Source: CAVQXR01 sp046330455
GTDB taxonomy: Bacteria > Actinomycetota > Thermoleophilia > Gaiellales > Gaiellaceae
Reading direction: 5' to 3'
Length of the DNA stretch: 64,000 nucleotides
NCBI GenBank assembly: GCA_046330455.1
Contig: JAXLSU010000004.1
Span: 62,001 to 126,000, forward strand
This document shows positions 16,534 through 24,740 of this stretch, piece by piece. The position numbers and the translations under genes were made by a program. Every line of letters begins with the position of its first letter. The first letter of the stretch is position 1. The notes beneath the pieces were generated by a model that did not search any database, was not told the DNA's origin, and saw only the letters and a list, made by a program, of their open reading frames with translations.

Positions 16534-16767
16534 CGGCCTTCCCGACCTGAGCCGTCCTTCCTCGCGCGAATCCGGCCTCGTGCCTGGGCGGCGTGCCCGC
16601 CACCCGACACCACGACGTAGGCGCGGACGGCCTGGACCCCGTTCGCGCGCGCCCGCAGCCCCCGGGCGCCTCGGACGTGTCCCGAGGCCTCGCCGGGTGA
16701 GTGCCCGTCCCTGCGCGAGCTCCCCGACAACATGCCCGCGGGCTCGAGCACATCAGACGATCGGCGA
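16534..16767. other. Gene-free stretch after pyrG
   Basis: I see no credible reading frame, RNA gene or recognisable promoter here. It leads into the hairpin at 16768. Confidence 0.4.
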
Positions 16768-16802
16768 ACCCACCCCCACCCATCAGAAGGGCGGGGGTGG
16801 GT
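16768..16802 (+). terminator. Strong hairpin after pyrG
   Basis: Perfect 10-bp arms ACCCACCCCC (16768-16777) and GGGGGTGGGT (16793-16802) around a 15-nt loop, 235 nt after the pyrG stop. There is no T run, as is usual in high-GC actinobacteria. Confidence 0.6.
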
Positions 16803-16852
16803 CAGCTGTCATCGTGGCACCGACCGGCGGTCGCAGTGGCCCGACACGGTAA

Positions 16853-16903
16853 ATCGGCACACATCGGCGCGTGGATCGGCACGGATCTGGCACGGATCGG
16901 CAC
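16853..16903. repeat. Five helically spaced ATCGGCAC-like repeats
   Basis: ATCGGCAC or close variants begin at 16853, 16863, 16875, 16885 and 16896, about one DNA turn apart. They sit 38 nt upstream of the -10-like element of the M20 peptidase gene and could be a cooperative protein-binding array. Confidence 0.4.
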
Positions 16904-16940
16904 CGGCGGCACGCATCGGGGCCGGCGGCGCGCCGGCACG

Positions 16941-16946
16941 TAGAAT
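16941..16946 (+). promoter_or_regulatory. -10-like TAGAAT for the M20 peptidase
   Basis: TAGAAT, then 6 nt, then ATG 16953, with no Shine-Dalgarno. Confidence 0.5.
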
Positions 16947-16952
16947 CGCCGG

Positions 16953-18074
16953 ATGCCGTCCGAAGCGCTCGATCTGCTCTGCGAGCTGGCCGCGATCCCG
17001 AGCCCGTCCGGGCAGGAGCGCGCCGTTGCCGAGCGGGTCGGGAAGGAGATCGAGGATCTCGGCCTCCCGGTCTCGGTGGACGACTCCGGCTCCCGGATCG
17101 ACAGCGACTCGGGGAACCTGTACGCGCGCCTCGAGCCGACCGCTCCGGGCGGGACGCCGATCTTCTTCTGTGCCCACCTCGACACCGTCGTTCCGACCGG
17201 GCCGATCGAGCCGATCGTCGTCGACGGCTACGTGCGCAACGCGGCCGGTACCATTCTGGGAGCCGACAACAAGGCCGCGATCGCATCGATGCTCGAGGCG
17301 GTGCGCCGCGTGCTCGTCGAGAACCGGCCCCATGCGGGCATCGAGCTCCTGCTCACGACCCGGGAGGAGACGGGGTGCCAGGGCGCCGCGGCATTCGACG
17401 TCTCGCAGCTGCAGGCACGGCTCGGGTTCGTGTACGACCACCAGGCCCCGATCGGCGACGTGGTCACTGCAGCCCCGTATCAGCGCGCGGTCGACGCGAC
17501 CTTCCGCGGGCGATCCGCACACGCCGGCATCAACCCGGAAGACGGTCGCTCGGCGATCCAGGCCGCAGCACGGGCGATCGCCGATCTTCGTCTCGGCCGG
17601 ATCGACGACGAGACGACGGCGAACGTCGGAATGATCGACGGCGGAACGGCGCGAAACGTCGTTCCCGACCGCTGCACCGTGGTCGCTGAGGCGCGATCGC
17701 GCGACGAGTCGAAGCTCGTCTCGCTCGTCCAGGAGATGGTCGACGCGTTCACGTTCGCCGCCTCGATCTGCGACTGCGACGTCGAGACAGGCTTGCTCGA
17801 GCTCTACCGCGGCTACCGACTCGCACCCGACGACCCGCTGCTGCTCGTGGCCTTCGAGGCGTTGCGCCGCACTGGCTTCGAGCCTCGCGGCGTCGAGGTC
17901 GGGGGCGGCGCCGACGCCAGCATCTTCAACGAGCGAGGACGGCCGTGCGTCGTGCTCGCCAACGCGATGGAGCACATTCACAGCCCTGACGAGCAGATCG
18001 CGGTTGCCGCGCTCGAGTCGATGGTCGACGTGACGCTCGCGATCGTCGACGTTGCACGCGAGCGCCGCGGCTGA
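16953..18074 (+). CDS. M20 family metallopeptidase (PepT-like)
   Basis: Di-zinc exopeptidase of the peptidase T / M20 group, 373 residues. Metal-site motifs are in order: FCAHLDTVVPTG, GADNKAAIASML (bridging Asp), TREETGCQGA (catalytic Glu pair), and a C-terminal EHIHSPDEQI. A lid/dimerisation domain lies between (RGRSAHAGINPEDGRSAI). The pattern is closest to PepT-like tripeptidases, but substrate assignment is by family only. A leaderless promoter and a phased repeat array precede it, so it likely heads its own unit with DUF3866 and NUDIX. Confidence 0.88.
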   Translation: MPSEALDLLCELAAIPSPSGQERAVAERVGKEIEDLGLPVSVDDSGSRIDSDSGNLYARLEPTAPGGTPIFFCAHLDTVVPTGPIEPIVVDGYVRNAAGTILGADNKAAIASMLEAVRRVLVENRPHAGIELLLTTREETGCQGAAAFDVSQLQARLGFVYDHQAPIGDVVTAAPYQRAVDATFRGRSAHAGINPEDGRSAIQAAARAIADLRLGRIDDETTANVGMIDGGTARNVVPDRCTVVAEARSRDESKLVSLVQEMVDAFTFAASICDCDVETGLLELYRGYRLAPDDPLLLVAFEALRRTGFEPRGVEVGGGADASIFNERGRPCVVLANAMEHIHSPDEQIAVAALESMVDVTLAIVDVARERRG

Positions 18075-18085
18075 CGGGTACGGCG

Positions 18086-19081
18086 ATGCTCACGCTCCGG
18101 CGAGGGCGTGTCACCGGGATCGCCGAGCGCGTGCCCGGGCTCGTGCGGCTCGAGGTCGACGGACGCCCGTGCATCGCCTACCCGCGCCTCACCGGGCCGG
18201 TCGCGCTCGGCGACGACGTGATCGTGAACACCCAGGCGCTCGATTTGCGCCTCGGCTCGGGCGGCTTCGACGTCCTGCACGCGAACCTGAGCCGGGGGCT
18301 CGACCTGCCCTCAGACCGCGGTGCACACGTGATGAAGCTCCCCTACACCTCGCTGCAGCACGCGGTGCGCCACGCCGAGGAGGACACGGAGCCGACCGTC
18401 GACCTCCGGGGGATGCCGGTCGTCGCCTGCACGTTGCACAGCCAGGTTGCACCGGTCTGCGCCGCGACCGCCCACAGGCGACGGGTCGCATACGTGCAGC
18501 TACCGGGAGGCGCGTTGCCCGTCGGGTTGTCGGACGCGATCCGCTCGCTGCGGGGCGCCGGTCTGCTGGACACGACGGTGGCCGTCGGGCCCTGTGTCGA
18601 CGCGGAGCTCTCGTGCGTGTCCGTCGCCTCGGCGCTCGGCGTGCTCGCGGCGCGCGGCTTCGAGGTTGCCGTCTGCTCGCTCGGCCCGGGCATCCTCGGT
18701 ACCGGGACGGCGCTCGGGCATGGGGCGCTCGCCGCCGCCGAGGCACTCCGTGCGGCGTCCGTGCTCGGCGGCCACCCGATCCTCGTCCCCCGGATCTCCA
18801 CCGCCGATGCTCGTCCGCGCCATCGTGGCGTCTCTCATCACACGCGGTCTGTGCTCGAGTTCGCACCGGGAGAGATCGTCGTAGCGTGGCCCTCGGGCCT
18901 GCCGGGGGCAGCCGAGATCCCCGGGACCACCGAGGTGGACGCGACCGGGTGGGAGCAGGCCTGCTCGGGCCTTCGCCTTGCCACGATGGGTCGCGGACCG
19001 ACCGAGGAGCCGTGGTTCTTCGCGGCCGCCTACGCGGCCGGGTTGCTCGCCGAGCGCGCGATCCAGGCGGGTCGGCCGTGA
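18086..19081 (+). CDS. DUF3866 family protein
   Basis: A 331-residue protein of the uncharacterised DUF3866 family, which is common in actinobacteria and Firmicutes. Recognisable segments are RRGRVTGI at the start, TGPVALGDDVIVNT, GAHVMKLPYTSLQHAV, and the glycine-rich GPGILGTGTALGHGALAAAEAL. No catalytic motif is evident to me and there are no transmembrane helices. It lies between the peptidase and the NUDIX gene, with a GTGA overlap into NUDIX, which suggests a shared but unknown process. Confidence 0.8.
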   Translation: MLTLRRGRVTGIAERVPGLVRLEVDGRPCIAYPRLTGPVALGDDVIVNTQALDLRLGSGGFDVLHANLSRGLDLPSDRGAHVMKLPYTSLQHAVRHAEEDTEPTVDLRGMPVVACTLHSQVAPVCAATAHRRRVAYVQLPGGALPVGLSDAIRSLRGAGLLDTTVAVGPCVDAELSCVSVASALGVLAARGFEVAVCSLGPGILGTGTALGHGALAAAEALRAASVLGGHPILVPRISTADARPRHRGVSHHTRSVLEFAPGEIVVAWPSGLPGAAEIPGTTEVDATGWEQACSGLRLATMGRGPTEEPWFFAAAYAAGLLAERAIQAGRP

Positions 19082-19578
19082 GACCCGACGAGGCGACGAC
19101 CGTCTACGAGGGCCGGTGGCTTCGGGTCGCGCTCGAGCGGTGGGGTGAGCGCGAGCGCGAGATCGTCGAGCGTCCCGATGTCCTATGCGTCGTCCCGATC
19201 GATCGGGAGGGTACCGTCACGCTCGTTCGCCAGCTTCGTGAGCCCGCCCGGCGCGAGCTGATCGAGCTGCCGGCTGGACGGATCGAGCCGGGCGAGGAAC
19301 CGCTCGCCTGCGCACGCCGGGAGCTCGCCGAGGAGACCGGCCTTCGGGGCGGCCGCTGGCGGCAGGTGAGGTCGTGGTGGTCGTCGCCGGGGTTCTGCCG
19401 CGAGCGTGTCCACCTGTTCGTCGCGGAGGCGCTCGAACGGGACCTGCCCGCGCCGACCGACGACGAGCGGATCGAGCTCGTCCGCTGGCGTCTCGACGAG
19501 GTGGCAGCCCGTCTGGGCGAGCTCGAGGACGCAAAGACGCTCACGGGCCTGGCTCTCTACCTGGGGCACAGGTCTTGA
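19078..19578 (+). CDS. NUDIX hydrolase (ADP-ribose pyrophosphatase type)
   Basis: A 166-residue NUDIX protein with a complete Nudix box, GRIEPGEEPLACARRELAEE followed by TGL, matching G-x5-E-x7-REUxEExGU. The preceding QLREPARRELIELPAG and the SSPGFCRERVHLF segment are typical of ADP-ribose pyrophosphatases (NudF-like). The GTG overlaps the DUF3866 stop. A NUDIX gene near pyrG is also found in Mycobacterium (Rv1700). Confidence 0.9.
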   Translation: MRPDEATTVYEGRWLRVALERWGEREREIVERPDVLCVVPIDREGTVTLVRQLREPARRELIELPAGRIEPGEEPLACARRELAEETGLRGGRWRQVRSWWSSPGFCRERVHLFVAEALERDLPAPTDDERIELVRWRLDEVAARLGELEDAKTLTGLALYLGHRS

Positions 19579-19615
19579 CGCGACACATGGACACACCGGC
19601 GGGCGCGGGGTCCTC

Positions 19616-19621
19616 TAGGCT
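19616..19621 (+). promoter_or_regulatory. -10-like TAGGCT for ald
   Basis: TAGGCT, then 9 nt, then ATG 19631, with no Shine-Dalgarno. Confidence 0.45.
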
Positions 19622-19630
19622 TCGCCCGCG

Positions 19631-20746
19631 ATGAGAGTGGGAGTGGTCACCGAGATCAAGGCCGACGAGCACCGCGTCGCACTCACGCCCGCCGGCGCGC
19701 ACGAGCTCGTCAGGTCCGGTCACGAGGTCCTCGTCCAGGCCGGAGCCGGTGTCGGGAGCTCCTTCCCCGATGACGCGTACCGGGCGGTGGGTGCGCGTAT
19801 CTGTGCCGTGGATGAGGCGTGGGCCGACGCGGAGCTGCTGCTCAAGGTGAAGGAGCCCCTGCCCGAGGAGTACGGGCGGATCCGCGACGATCTCGTGCTC
19901 TTCACGTACCTGCATCTGGCCGCCGACGAGAGCCTCACCCGGGCGCTCGTCGACAGTGGAGCCGTCTGCGTCGCCTACGAGACCGTCCAGACCGAGTCCG
20001 GCAAGCTGCCGCTGCTCGCGCCGATGAGTGAGGTCGCCGGCCGGCTCGCGACCCAGATGGGCTCATGGGCGCTCGAGAAGGCACAGGGCGGGCGCGGGAT
20101 CCTCCTCGGCGGCGTTCCGGGAGTGCCGCCGGCCAGGGTCGTCGTGCTCGGCGGTGGCATCGTCGGGTACAACGCCGCGCTGATCGCCGTCGGGATGCAG
20201 GCCGACGTCTGGGTGCTCGACAGCTCCGTGGAACGGATGCGCGAGCTCGAGATGATGCTCGACGGCCGGATCACGCTCGCGATGTCGAACCGCCTCCAGA
20301 TCGAGGAGGTCGTCTGTGAAGCCGACCTCGTGATCGGCGCCGTGCTGATTCCCGGCGCCCGCGCGCCGAAGCTCGTGACCCGCGACCTGTTGCACCGGAT
20401 GAGGCCCGGCTCGGTGCTCGTCGACGTCGCGATCGACCAGGGCGGGTGCTTCGAGACGTCCCACCCGACGACGCATTCCGATCCGATCTACGAGGTGGAC
20501 GGCATCGTTCACTACTGCGTCGCGAACATGCCCGGCGCGGTGCCCCGAACCTCGACGAACGCGCTCGCGAACGTCACGTTGCCCTACGTGGAGCTGATCG
20601 CCTCGACCGGGATCCGCCAGGCGGTGGAGCGAAACCGGGCACTGGCACGCGGTGTGAACGTCGCCCGTGGACACGTGACGCACGAGGCGATCGCGCAGGC
20701 CCACGGCCTCGCGCTCGCCCCGGTCGAGGACGTGCTCGCTGCCTAG
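19631..20746 (+). CDS. ald: Alanine dehydrogenase
   Basis: NAD-dependent interconversion of alanine and pyruvate plus ammonia. The 371 residues show the family N-terminus (GVVTEIKADEHRVALTPAGA), the catalytic lysine in LLKVKEPLPEEY, the catalytic histidine in FTYLHLAAD, a Rossmann motif VVVLGGGIVGYNAA, and the C-terminal VDVAIDQGGCFETSHPTTH. The 3' end overlaps the convergent 49-residue membrane protein gene by 4 nt (shared CTAG). Confidence 0.96.
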   Translation: MRVGVVTEIKADEHRVALTPAGAHELVRSGHEVLVQAGAGVGSSFPDDAYRAVGARICAVDEAWADAELLLKVKEPLPEEYGRIRDDLVLFTYLHLAADESLTRALVDSGAVCVAYETVQTESGKLPLLAPMSEVAGRLATQMGSWALEKAQGGRGILLGGVPGVPPARVVVLGGGIVGYNAALIAVGMQADVWVLDSSVERMRELEMMLDGRITLAMSNRLQIEEVVCEADLVIGAVLIPGARAPKLVTRDLLHRMRPGSVLVDVAIDQGGCFETSHPTTHSDPIYEVDGIVHYCVANMPGAVPRTSTNALANVTLPYVELIASTGIRQAVERNRALARGVNVARGHVTHEAIAQAHGLALAPVEDVLAA

Positions 20747-20892
20747 CCGGACGAGTCGGCGGCCTGCTCGGCCTCGGGCTTGTCGTCGCGCGTCGGGAAG
20801 ATCTTGATCACGCCGTACGTCACGGCGCCTGCGAGGAACATCACGGCGCCGCCCCAGGCGATCAGCTCGAGGATCCCGATGAACGTGTCCAT
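20743..20892 (-). CDS. Small single-pass membrane protein, 49 residues
   Basis: The minus-strand frame begins MDTFIGILELIAWGGAVMFL, continues with AGAVTYGVIKIF and ends in a charged tail (PTRDDKPEAEQAADSSG). Residues ~5-31 form one hydrophobic helix and the tail would be cytoplasmic. A TATTCT hexamer lies 9 nt upstream, overlapping the divergent deoB element. Composition, clean topology and tight fit between ald and deoB favour a real gene. I do not recognise the family. It resembles small subunits that decorate larger membrane complexes, but there is no direct evidence for that. Confidence 0.65.
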   Translation of the reverse strand: MDTFIGILELIAWGGAVMFLAGAVTYGVIKIFPTRDDKPEAEQAADSSG

Positions 20893-20900
20893 GCGCTCCG

Positions 20901-20907
20901 TAGAATA
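20901..20907. promoter_or_regulatory. Shared bidirectional -10-like heptamer TAGAATA
   Basis: Read forward it is TAGAAT, 6 nt before deoB. Read in reverse it is TATTCT, 9 nt before the small membrane protein gene. The two promoters would be mutually exclusive. Confidence 0.5.
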
Positions 20908-20912
20908 GCCGG

Positions 20913-22079
20913 ATGCCCCGCGCCTGCATCATCGTGCTCGACGCCGTCGGCGTCGGTGAGGCACCGGATGCGGCCGACTACGGTGACGAGGGCTCGGACA
21001 CGCTCGGCAACGTCGCGCGAGCCGTCGGCGGTCTCGACCTGCCGAGCCTCGAGGCGCTCGGCCTCGGGAACGTGGCCGCGCTCGAGGGCTGCCCGCCGCA
21101 GCCGGGGGCTCCGGCGATCGCGGGCAGGCTGCTCGAGCGGTCGAAAGGCAAGGACTCGATGAGCGGCCACTGGGAGCTGATGGGGATCGTCTCGTCGACC
21201 GCGCCCCCGACGTACCCTCACGGGTTTCCGTTCGGGGTCATCGAGGACTTCGCCCATCGGACCGGCCGCGGCGTGCTCGGGAACGTCGCCGCGTCGGGTA
21301 CCGAGATCATCCAGGAGCTCGGGGAGGAGCATCAGGCGACCGGCAAGTGGATCGTCTACACGTCTGCCGACTCGGTCTTCCAGGTCGCCGCGCACGTCGA
21401 CACGATCCCGCTCGAGGAGCTCCACCACGCCTGCGAGACCGCCCGCGACGTGCTGAAGGGGCCGAACGCCGTCGGGAGGGTGATCGCCCGGCCGTTCAGC
21501 GGCGAGCCCGGGAACTACGTTCGCACGCCGGACCGCCACGATTGGGCGCTGCAGCCCCGCAGACCGAACTACCTGTCGCTGTTGCACGAGGCGGGCGTTC
21601 CCGTCTATGCGGTCGGAAAGATCGCCGACCTGTTCGCCGGCCTCGACATCGACGAGTCGTTTCCCACGAGGTCGAACGTCGAGGGCATCGCGACGACCGA
21701 GGAGCTGCTGCGACACCTCGAGCAGGGGCTCGTGTTCGTGAATCTCGTCGAGACCGACATGCTCTGGGGGCATCGCAACGACCCCGTGAACTTCCACCGG
21801 TGTCTGCAGGACTTCGATCGGCGCCTTCCGGACCTGCTCGATTGCCTGAGGCCCGGAGACCTGCTGATTCTGACCTCGGACCACGGGTGTGATCCGACGA
21901 CGCCCTCGACCGACCATTCGCGGGAGTACGGCCTGCTGCTCGCCTACGTCGAGGGTCGAAACGCGTCGGGCCGCGTGCACGAGGGTGAGTTCGGAGACGT
22001 GGGCGCCACCGTGAACGGCTGGCTCGGCGGGAAGGCGCCGTCGAGAAGGGTCTCCGGCCAGCCGTTCCTCGCTCCGTAG
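20913..22079 (+). CDS. deoB: Phosphopentomutase
   Basis: Interconverts (deoxy)ribose 1- and 5-phosphate in nucleoside salvage. The 388-residue alkaline-phosphatase-fold enzyme has the metal/phosphate motifs IVLDAVGVGEAPDAADYGD, SDTLGN, KDSMSGHWELMG, FVNLVETDMLWGHRN and LTSDHGCDPTTPSTDHSREY. It is followed 25 nt later by the pyrimidine-nucleoside phosphorylase, a classic deo pairing. The start follows a leaderless TAGAAT. Confidence 0.96.
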   Translation: MPRACIIVLDAVGVGEAPDAADYGDEGSDTLGNVARAVGGLDLPSLEALGLGNVAALEGCPPQPGAPAIAGRLLERSKGKDSMSGHWELMGIVSSTAPPTYPHGFPFGVIEDFAHRTGRGVLGNVAASGTEIIQELGEEHQATGKWIVYTSADSVFQVAAHVDTIPLEELHHACETARDVLKGPNAVGRVIARPFSGEPGNYVRTPDRHDWALQPRRPNYLSLLHEAGVPVYAVGKIADLFAGLDIDESFPTRSNVEGIATTEELLRHLEQGLVFVNLVETDMLWGHRNDPVNFHRCLQDFDRRLPDLLDCLRPGDLLILTSDHGCDPTTPSTDHSREYGLLLAYVEGRNASGRVHEGEFGDVGATVNGWLGGKAPSRRVSGQPFLAP

Positions 22080-22104
22080 CGGGCCGGACGAGGCACGGCC
22101 ACCG

Positions 22105-23397
22105 ATGCGCCCCTTGGAGCTCGTGGAGCGCAAGCGCGACGGGGGCGAGCTCGCCCCGGAGGAGATCGCCGAGCTCGTGCTCGCCTACTCCCGCGACGAG
22201 GTTCCCGACGAGCAGATGGCCGCCTTCTGCATGGCCGTGTACTTCCGCGGCCTCAGTGTCGCCGAGACGTTCGCGCTCACCGACGCCATGGTGCGATCGG
22301 GGGAGACGGTGGAGTTGGCGTCTCTTCGCCGCACGGTCGTCGACAAGCATTCGACCGGTGGGGTGGGTGACAAGGTGTCGATCGCGCTCGGCCCCATCGT
22401 CGCGGCCTGCGGCGTCCCGTTTGCGAAGATGAGCGGCCGCGGGCTCGGCCACACGGGCGGCACACTCGACAAGCTCGAGTCGATCCCGGGGTTCCGGGTC
22501 GAGGTCGACCGTACCGCCTTCGTGGAGCAGGTGCGGCGGATCGGCCTTGCCATCGTGGGGCAGACGGACGATCTCGTTCCGGCGGATCGCAAGCTCTACG
22601 CGTTGCGTGACGTGACCGGGACGGTTCCCGAGGTGTCGCTGATCGCGGCGAGCATCATGTCGAAGAAGCTCGCCGCCGGCGCCGACGCGATCCTGCTCGA
22701 CGTCAAGGTCGGCGAAGGGGCGTTCATGCGTGACCTGCCGAGCGCGCGTGAGCTCGCACGCCTGATGCGGGAGCTCGGTCGGCGCGCCGGCCGCAGGGTC
22801 GTCTGCGAGCTGACCGCGATGGACGAGCCGCTCGGCAACGCCGTCGGCAACGCCGTCGAGGTCCGCGAGGCCCTCGCAGTGCTCAGGGGTGACGGTCCGC
22901 CCGACCTGTCCGAGCTCGTCCTGCGCTCGGCGGGACAGCTCCTCGCGATGTCGGATCTTCGCTGCGACGAGAACGAGGGCCGACGGCGTGCGGAGCGCTC
23001 CGTTGCCACGGGCGAGGCGCTGGCGGCCTACGAGCGGTGGATCGCCGCCCAAGGGGGCGACCCGCGCGAGGAGTCTCTTCCCGTGGCGCGGGAGGTCTGC
23101 AGCGTTCGGGCCCCGAGATCCGGCTACGTCATCGCCGTCTCCGCGCTGCGGATCGGCCGGGCCGTCGCCCGCCTGGGTGCCGGCCGCCTCCGCAAGGAGG
23201 ATCCGGTCGACCACGCCGCCGGCATCGTCTGCCACGCAAAGCCGGGCGACCCGGTCGAGCGCGGACAGCCCCTCGCCACGGTCCACGCACGGGACGGGCG
23301 TCTGCTTGCAGCCGGCGCCGAAGCCACGCTCGCGGCCTACGAGCTCGGCGACGCACGGCCCGTGGCGCGTCCGCTCGTGCTCGACGTCGTCGCCTGA
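22105..23397 (+). CDS. deoA: Pyrimidine-nucleoside (thymidine) phosphorylase
   Basis: Phosphorolysis of thymidine or uridine to base plus (deoxy)ribose 1-phosphate, which feeds DeoB. The 430 residues include the helical N-domain (RDGGELAPEEIAELV), the phosphate-binding VDKHSTGGVGDKVS, MSGRGLGHTGGTLDKLES, and the C-terminal barrel-sandwich with GYVIAVSALRIGRAVARLGAG. The family does not allow a clear choice between thymidine-specific DeoA and broad Pdp. A 518-nt gap follows. Confidence 0.94.
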   Translation: MRPLELVERKRDGGELAPEEIAELVLAYSRDEVPDEQMAAFCMAVYFRGLSVAETFALTDAMVRSGETVELASLRRTVVDKHSTGGVGDKVSIALGPIVAACGVPFAKMSGRGLGHTGGTLDKLESIPGFRVEVDRTAFVEQVRRIGLAIVGQTDDLVPADRKLYALRDVTGTVPEVSLIAASIMSKKLAAGADAILLDVKVGEGAFMRDLPSARELARLMRELGRRAGRRVVCELTAMDEPLGNAVGNAVEVREALAVLRGDGPPDLSELVLRSAGQLLAMSDLRCDENEGRRRAERSVATGEALAAYERWIAAQGGDPREESLPVAREVCSVRAPRSGYVIAVSALRIGRAVARLGAGRLRKEDPVDHAAGIVCHAKPGDPVERGQPLATVHARDGRLLAAGAEATLAAYELGDARPVARPLVLDVVA

Positions 23398-23708
23398 GCC
23401 GTCTCCACGTCCCCGGCAAGTGTCTGCCGTACGGCGAGCCCGCACCCGTTCCGGCCGGGCACCGGGCCGTGACCGACCACGGACCGGGCCCGGCCGCCCG
23501 GCGACCTTCGTGGCACGCCCTCGGCCCTCGGTCGATCGCACCCTCTACCGAGCGGCGGCCGGACGGCGTGGGTACGTGCCTCGCAGTCTGTTCGTCGCCG
23601 CCGGTTCGCCACCGTTCGCCGTCGTGGCGAGCGGGATGGTGGCGATCCGGTCACGGTTACGCCCCCTGGACCCTCATCGTGGCGCTCCGCTCGCGGCGAA
23701 CCCCGGTA
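23398..23708. other. Gene-free stretch after deoA
   Basis: The reading frames crossing this stretch are Arg/Pro/Ser-rich, have no family resemblance and run on into neighbouring genes, so I call nothing. It may hold a 3' UTR or a decayed gene. Confidence 0.4.
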
Positions 23709-23736
23709 CGCGGCACCGATACGAGCCGGTGCCGCG
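23709..23736 (+). terminator. 10-bp perfect hairpin downstream of deoA
   Basis: CGCGGCACCG and CGGTGCCGCG arms flank the 8-nt loop ATACGAGC, with no T run. It is 312 nt past the deoA stop, so it could end the deo transcript or be an independent structure. Confidence 0.45.
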
Positions 23737-23903
23737 GGACGGGCCTCGGCCTCTCCCGACGCTGACGTCCGCCGACCGCCAGCGACGCTCGGTCGACCGG
23801 CAGCGGCGCCGCGGGCGAGCACGGGGCCGGCTCCGCTCTGGCCCACCGTCTCGGTCGGCCGAGCGCCACGGGTACCCGGAGAGGCAGCGCCCGGGAAGGA
23901 CGG

Positions 23904-23909
23904 TACGCT
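23904..23909 (+). promoter_or_regulatory. -10-like TACGCT for mutM
   Basis: TACGCT, then 6 nt, then ATG 23916. A GGAAGGA further upstream is too far away (15 nt) to act as a Shine-Dalgarno. Confidence 0.45.
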
Positions 23910-23915
23910 TGCCCC

Positions 23916-24740
23916 ATGCCGGAGCTCCCGGAGGTCGAGACCGTTCGTCGCCGGCTCGAGCCCGTGCTTTGCGGTCGGCGGCTCGAGCGCGTTCGGATCC
24001 TCGACGACCGCCTCACCCATCCGGAGGCCGCGGCGGCGGTCGCGAAGCGCCTCGAGGGGGAGCAGGTGATCGGCGTCTCCCGACGGGGGAAGTATCTGAT
24101 CTTCGGGCTGTCGAGCGGCGCTCACCTCCTCGTCCATCTGCGGATGACCGGAAGCTTCCGCTGCGGAGAGAACGGCCTGGCCGCGGCCGACCCGCACCGG
24201 CGAGCTGTTGTCAGGTTAGACGACGGGTCGGACGTCGCGTTTCGAGACGTCCGTCGCTTCGGGACCTGGACGCTGCTCGGGCCGGAGGAGCTCGAGCCCT
24301 ATCTGGACGCGAGGCTCGGCCCGGAGCCGCTCGAGGCGTCCTTCACCGCCCGGAGCCTGCGGACAGCCCTGTCGGTCCGGCGGTGCCCGGTCAAGAGCGC
24401 GCTCCTCGACCAGCGCGTCGCCGCCGGGGTCGGCAACATCTACGCCGACGAGGCGCTCTGGCACGCCCGAATCGCCCCGCGTCGGCGCTCGGGGACGCTC
24501 ACAGCGGAGGAGACGCGCCGCCTCGCGAGGTCGATCCGCAGCGTCCTGCGCCGAGGGATCGCACGGCAGGGAGCCACGGTGCGTGACTACCGGGACCCGG
24601 CGGGCGAGGCCGGCTCGATGCAGAACGAGCTGTCCGTCTACGGGCAGGCAGGCGAGCCGTGCCCTCGTTGTGCGACGTCGATCGAGCGGATCGTGCTCTC
24701 CGGCCGGGGGACGTGGTTCTGCCCGGCGTGTCAGCGATGA
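23916..24740 (+). CDS. mutM: Formamidopyrimidine-DNA glycosylase
   Basis: Base-excision repair of 8-oxoguanine and FapyG. The 274-residue chain begins with the catalytic PELPEVETVRRRL (Pro and Glu after Met removal), has the GRRGKYLIF-like RRGKYLIFGL lysine motif, the helix-two-turn-helix VAAGVGNIYADEALW, and a C-terminal zinc finger CPRC-x16-CPAC. All catalytic elements are present. It overlaps the P1 peptidase gene as ATGA. Confidence 0.96.
   Translation: MPELPEVETVRRRLEPVLCGRRLERVRILDDRLTHPEAAAAVAKRLEGEQVIGVSRRGKYLIFGLSSGAHLLVHLRMTGSFRCGENGLAAADPHRRAVVRLDDGSDVAFRDVRRFGTWTLLGPEELEPYLDARLGPEPLEASFTARSLRTALSVRRCPVKSALLDQRVAAGVGNIYADEALWHARIAPRRRSGTLTAEETRRLARSIRSVLRRGIARQGATVRDYRDPAGEAGSMQNELSVYGQAGEPCPRCATSIERIVLSGRGTWFCPACQR

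Noticed and set aside
23398..23915. Hidden gene in the deoA-mutM gap
   Set aside because: All frames give Arg/Ser/Pro-rich products without start signals or motifs; only a hairpin is supportable.
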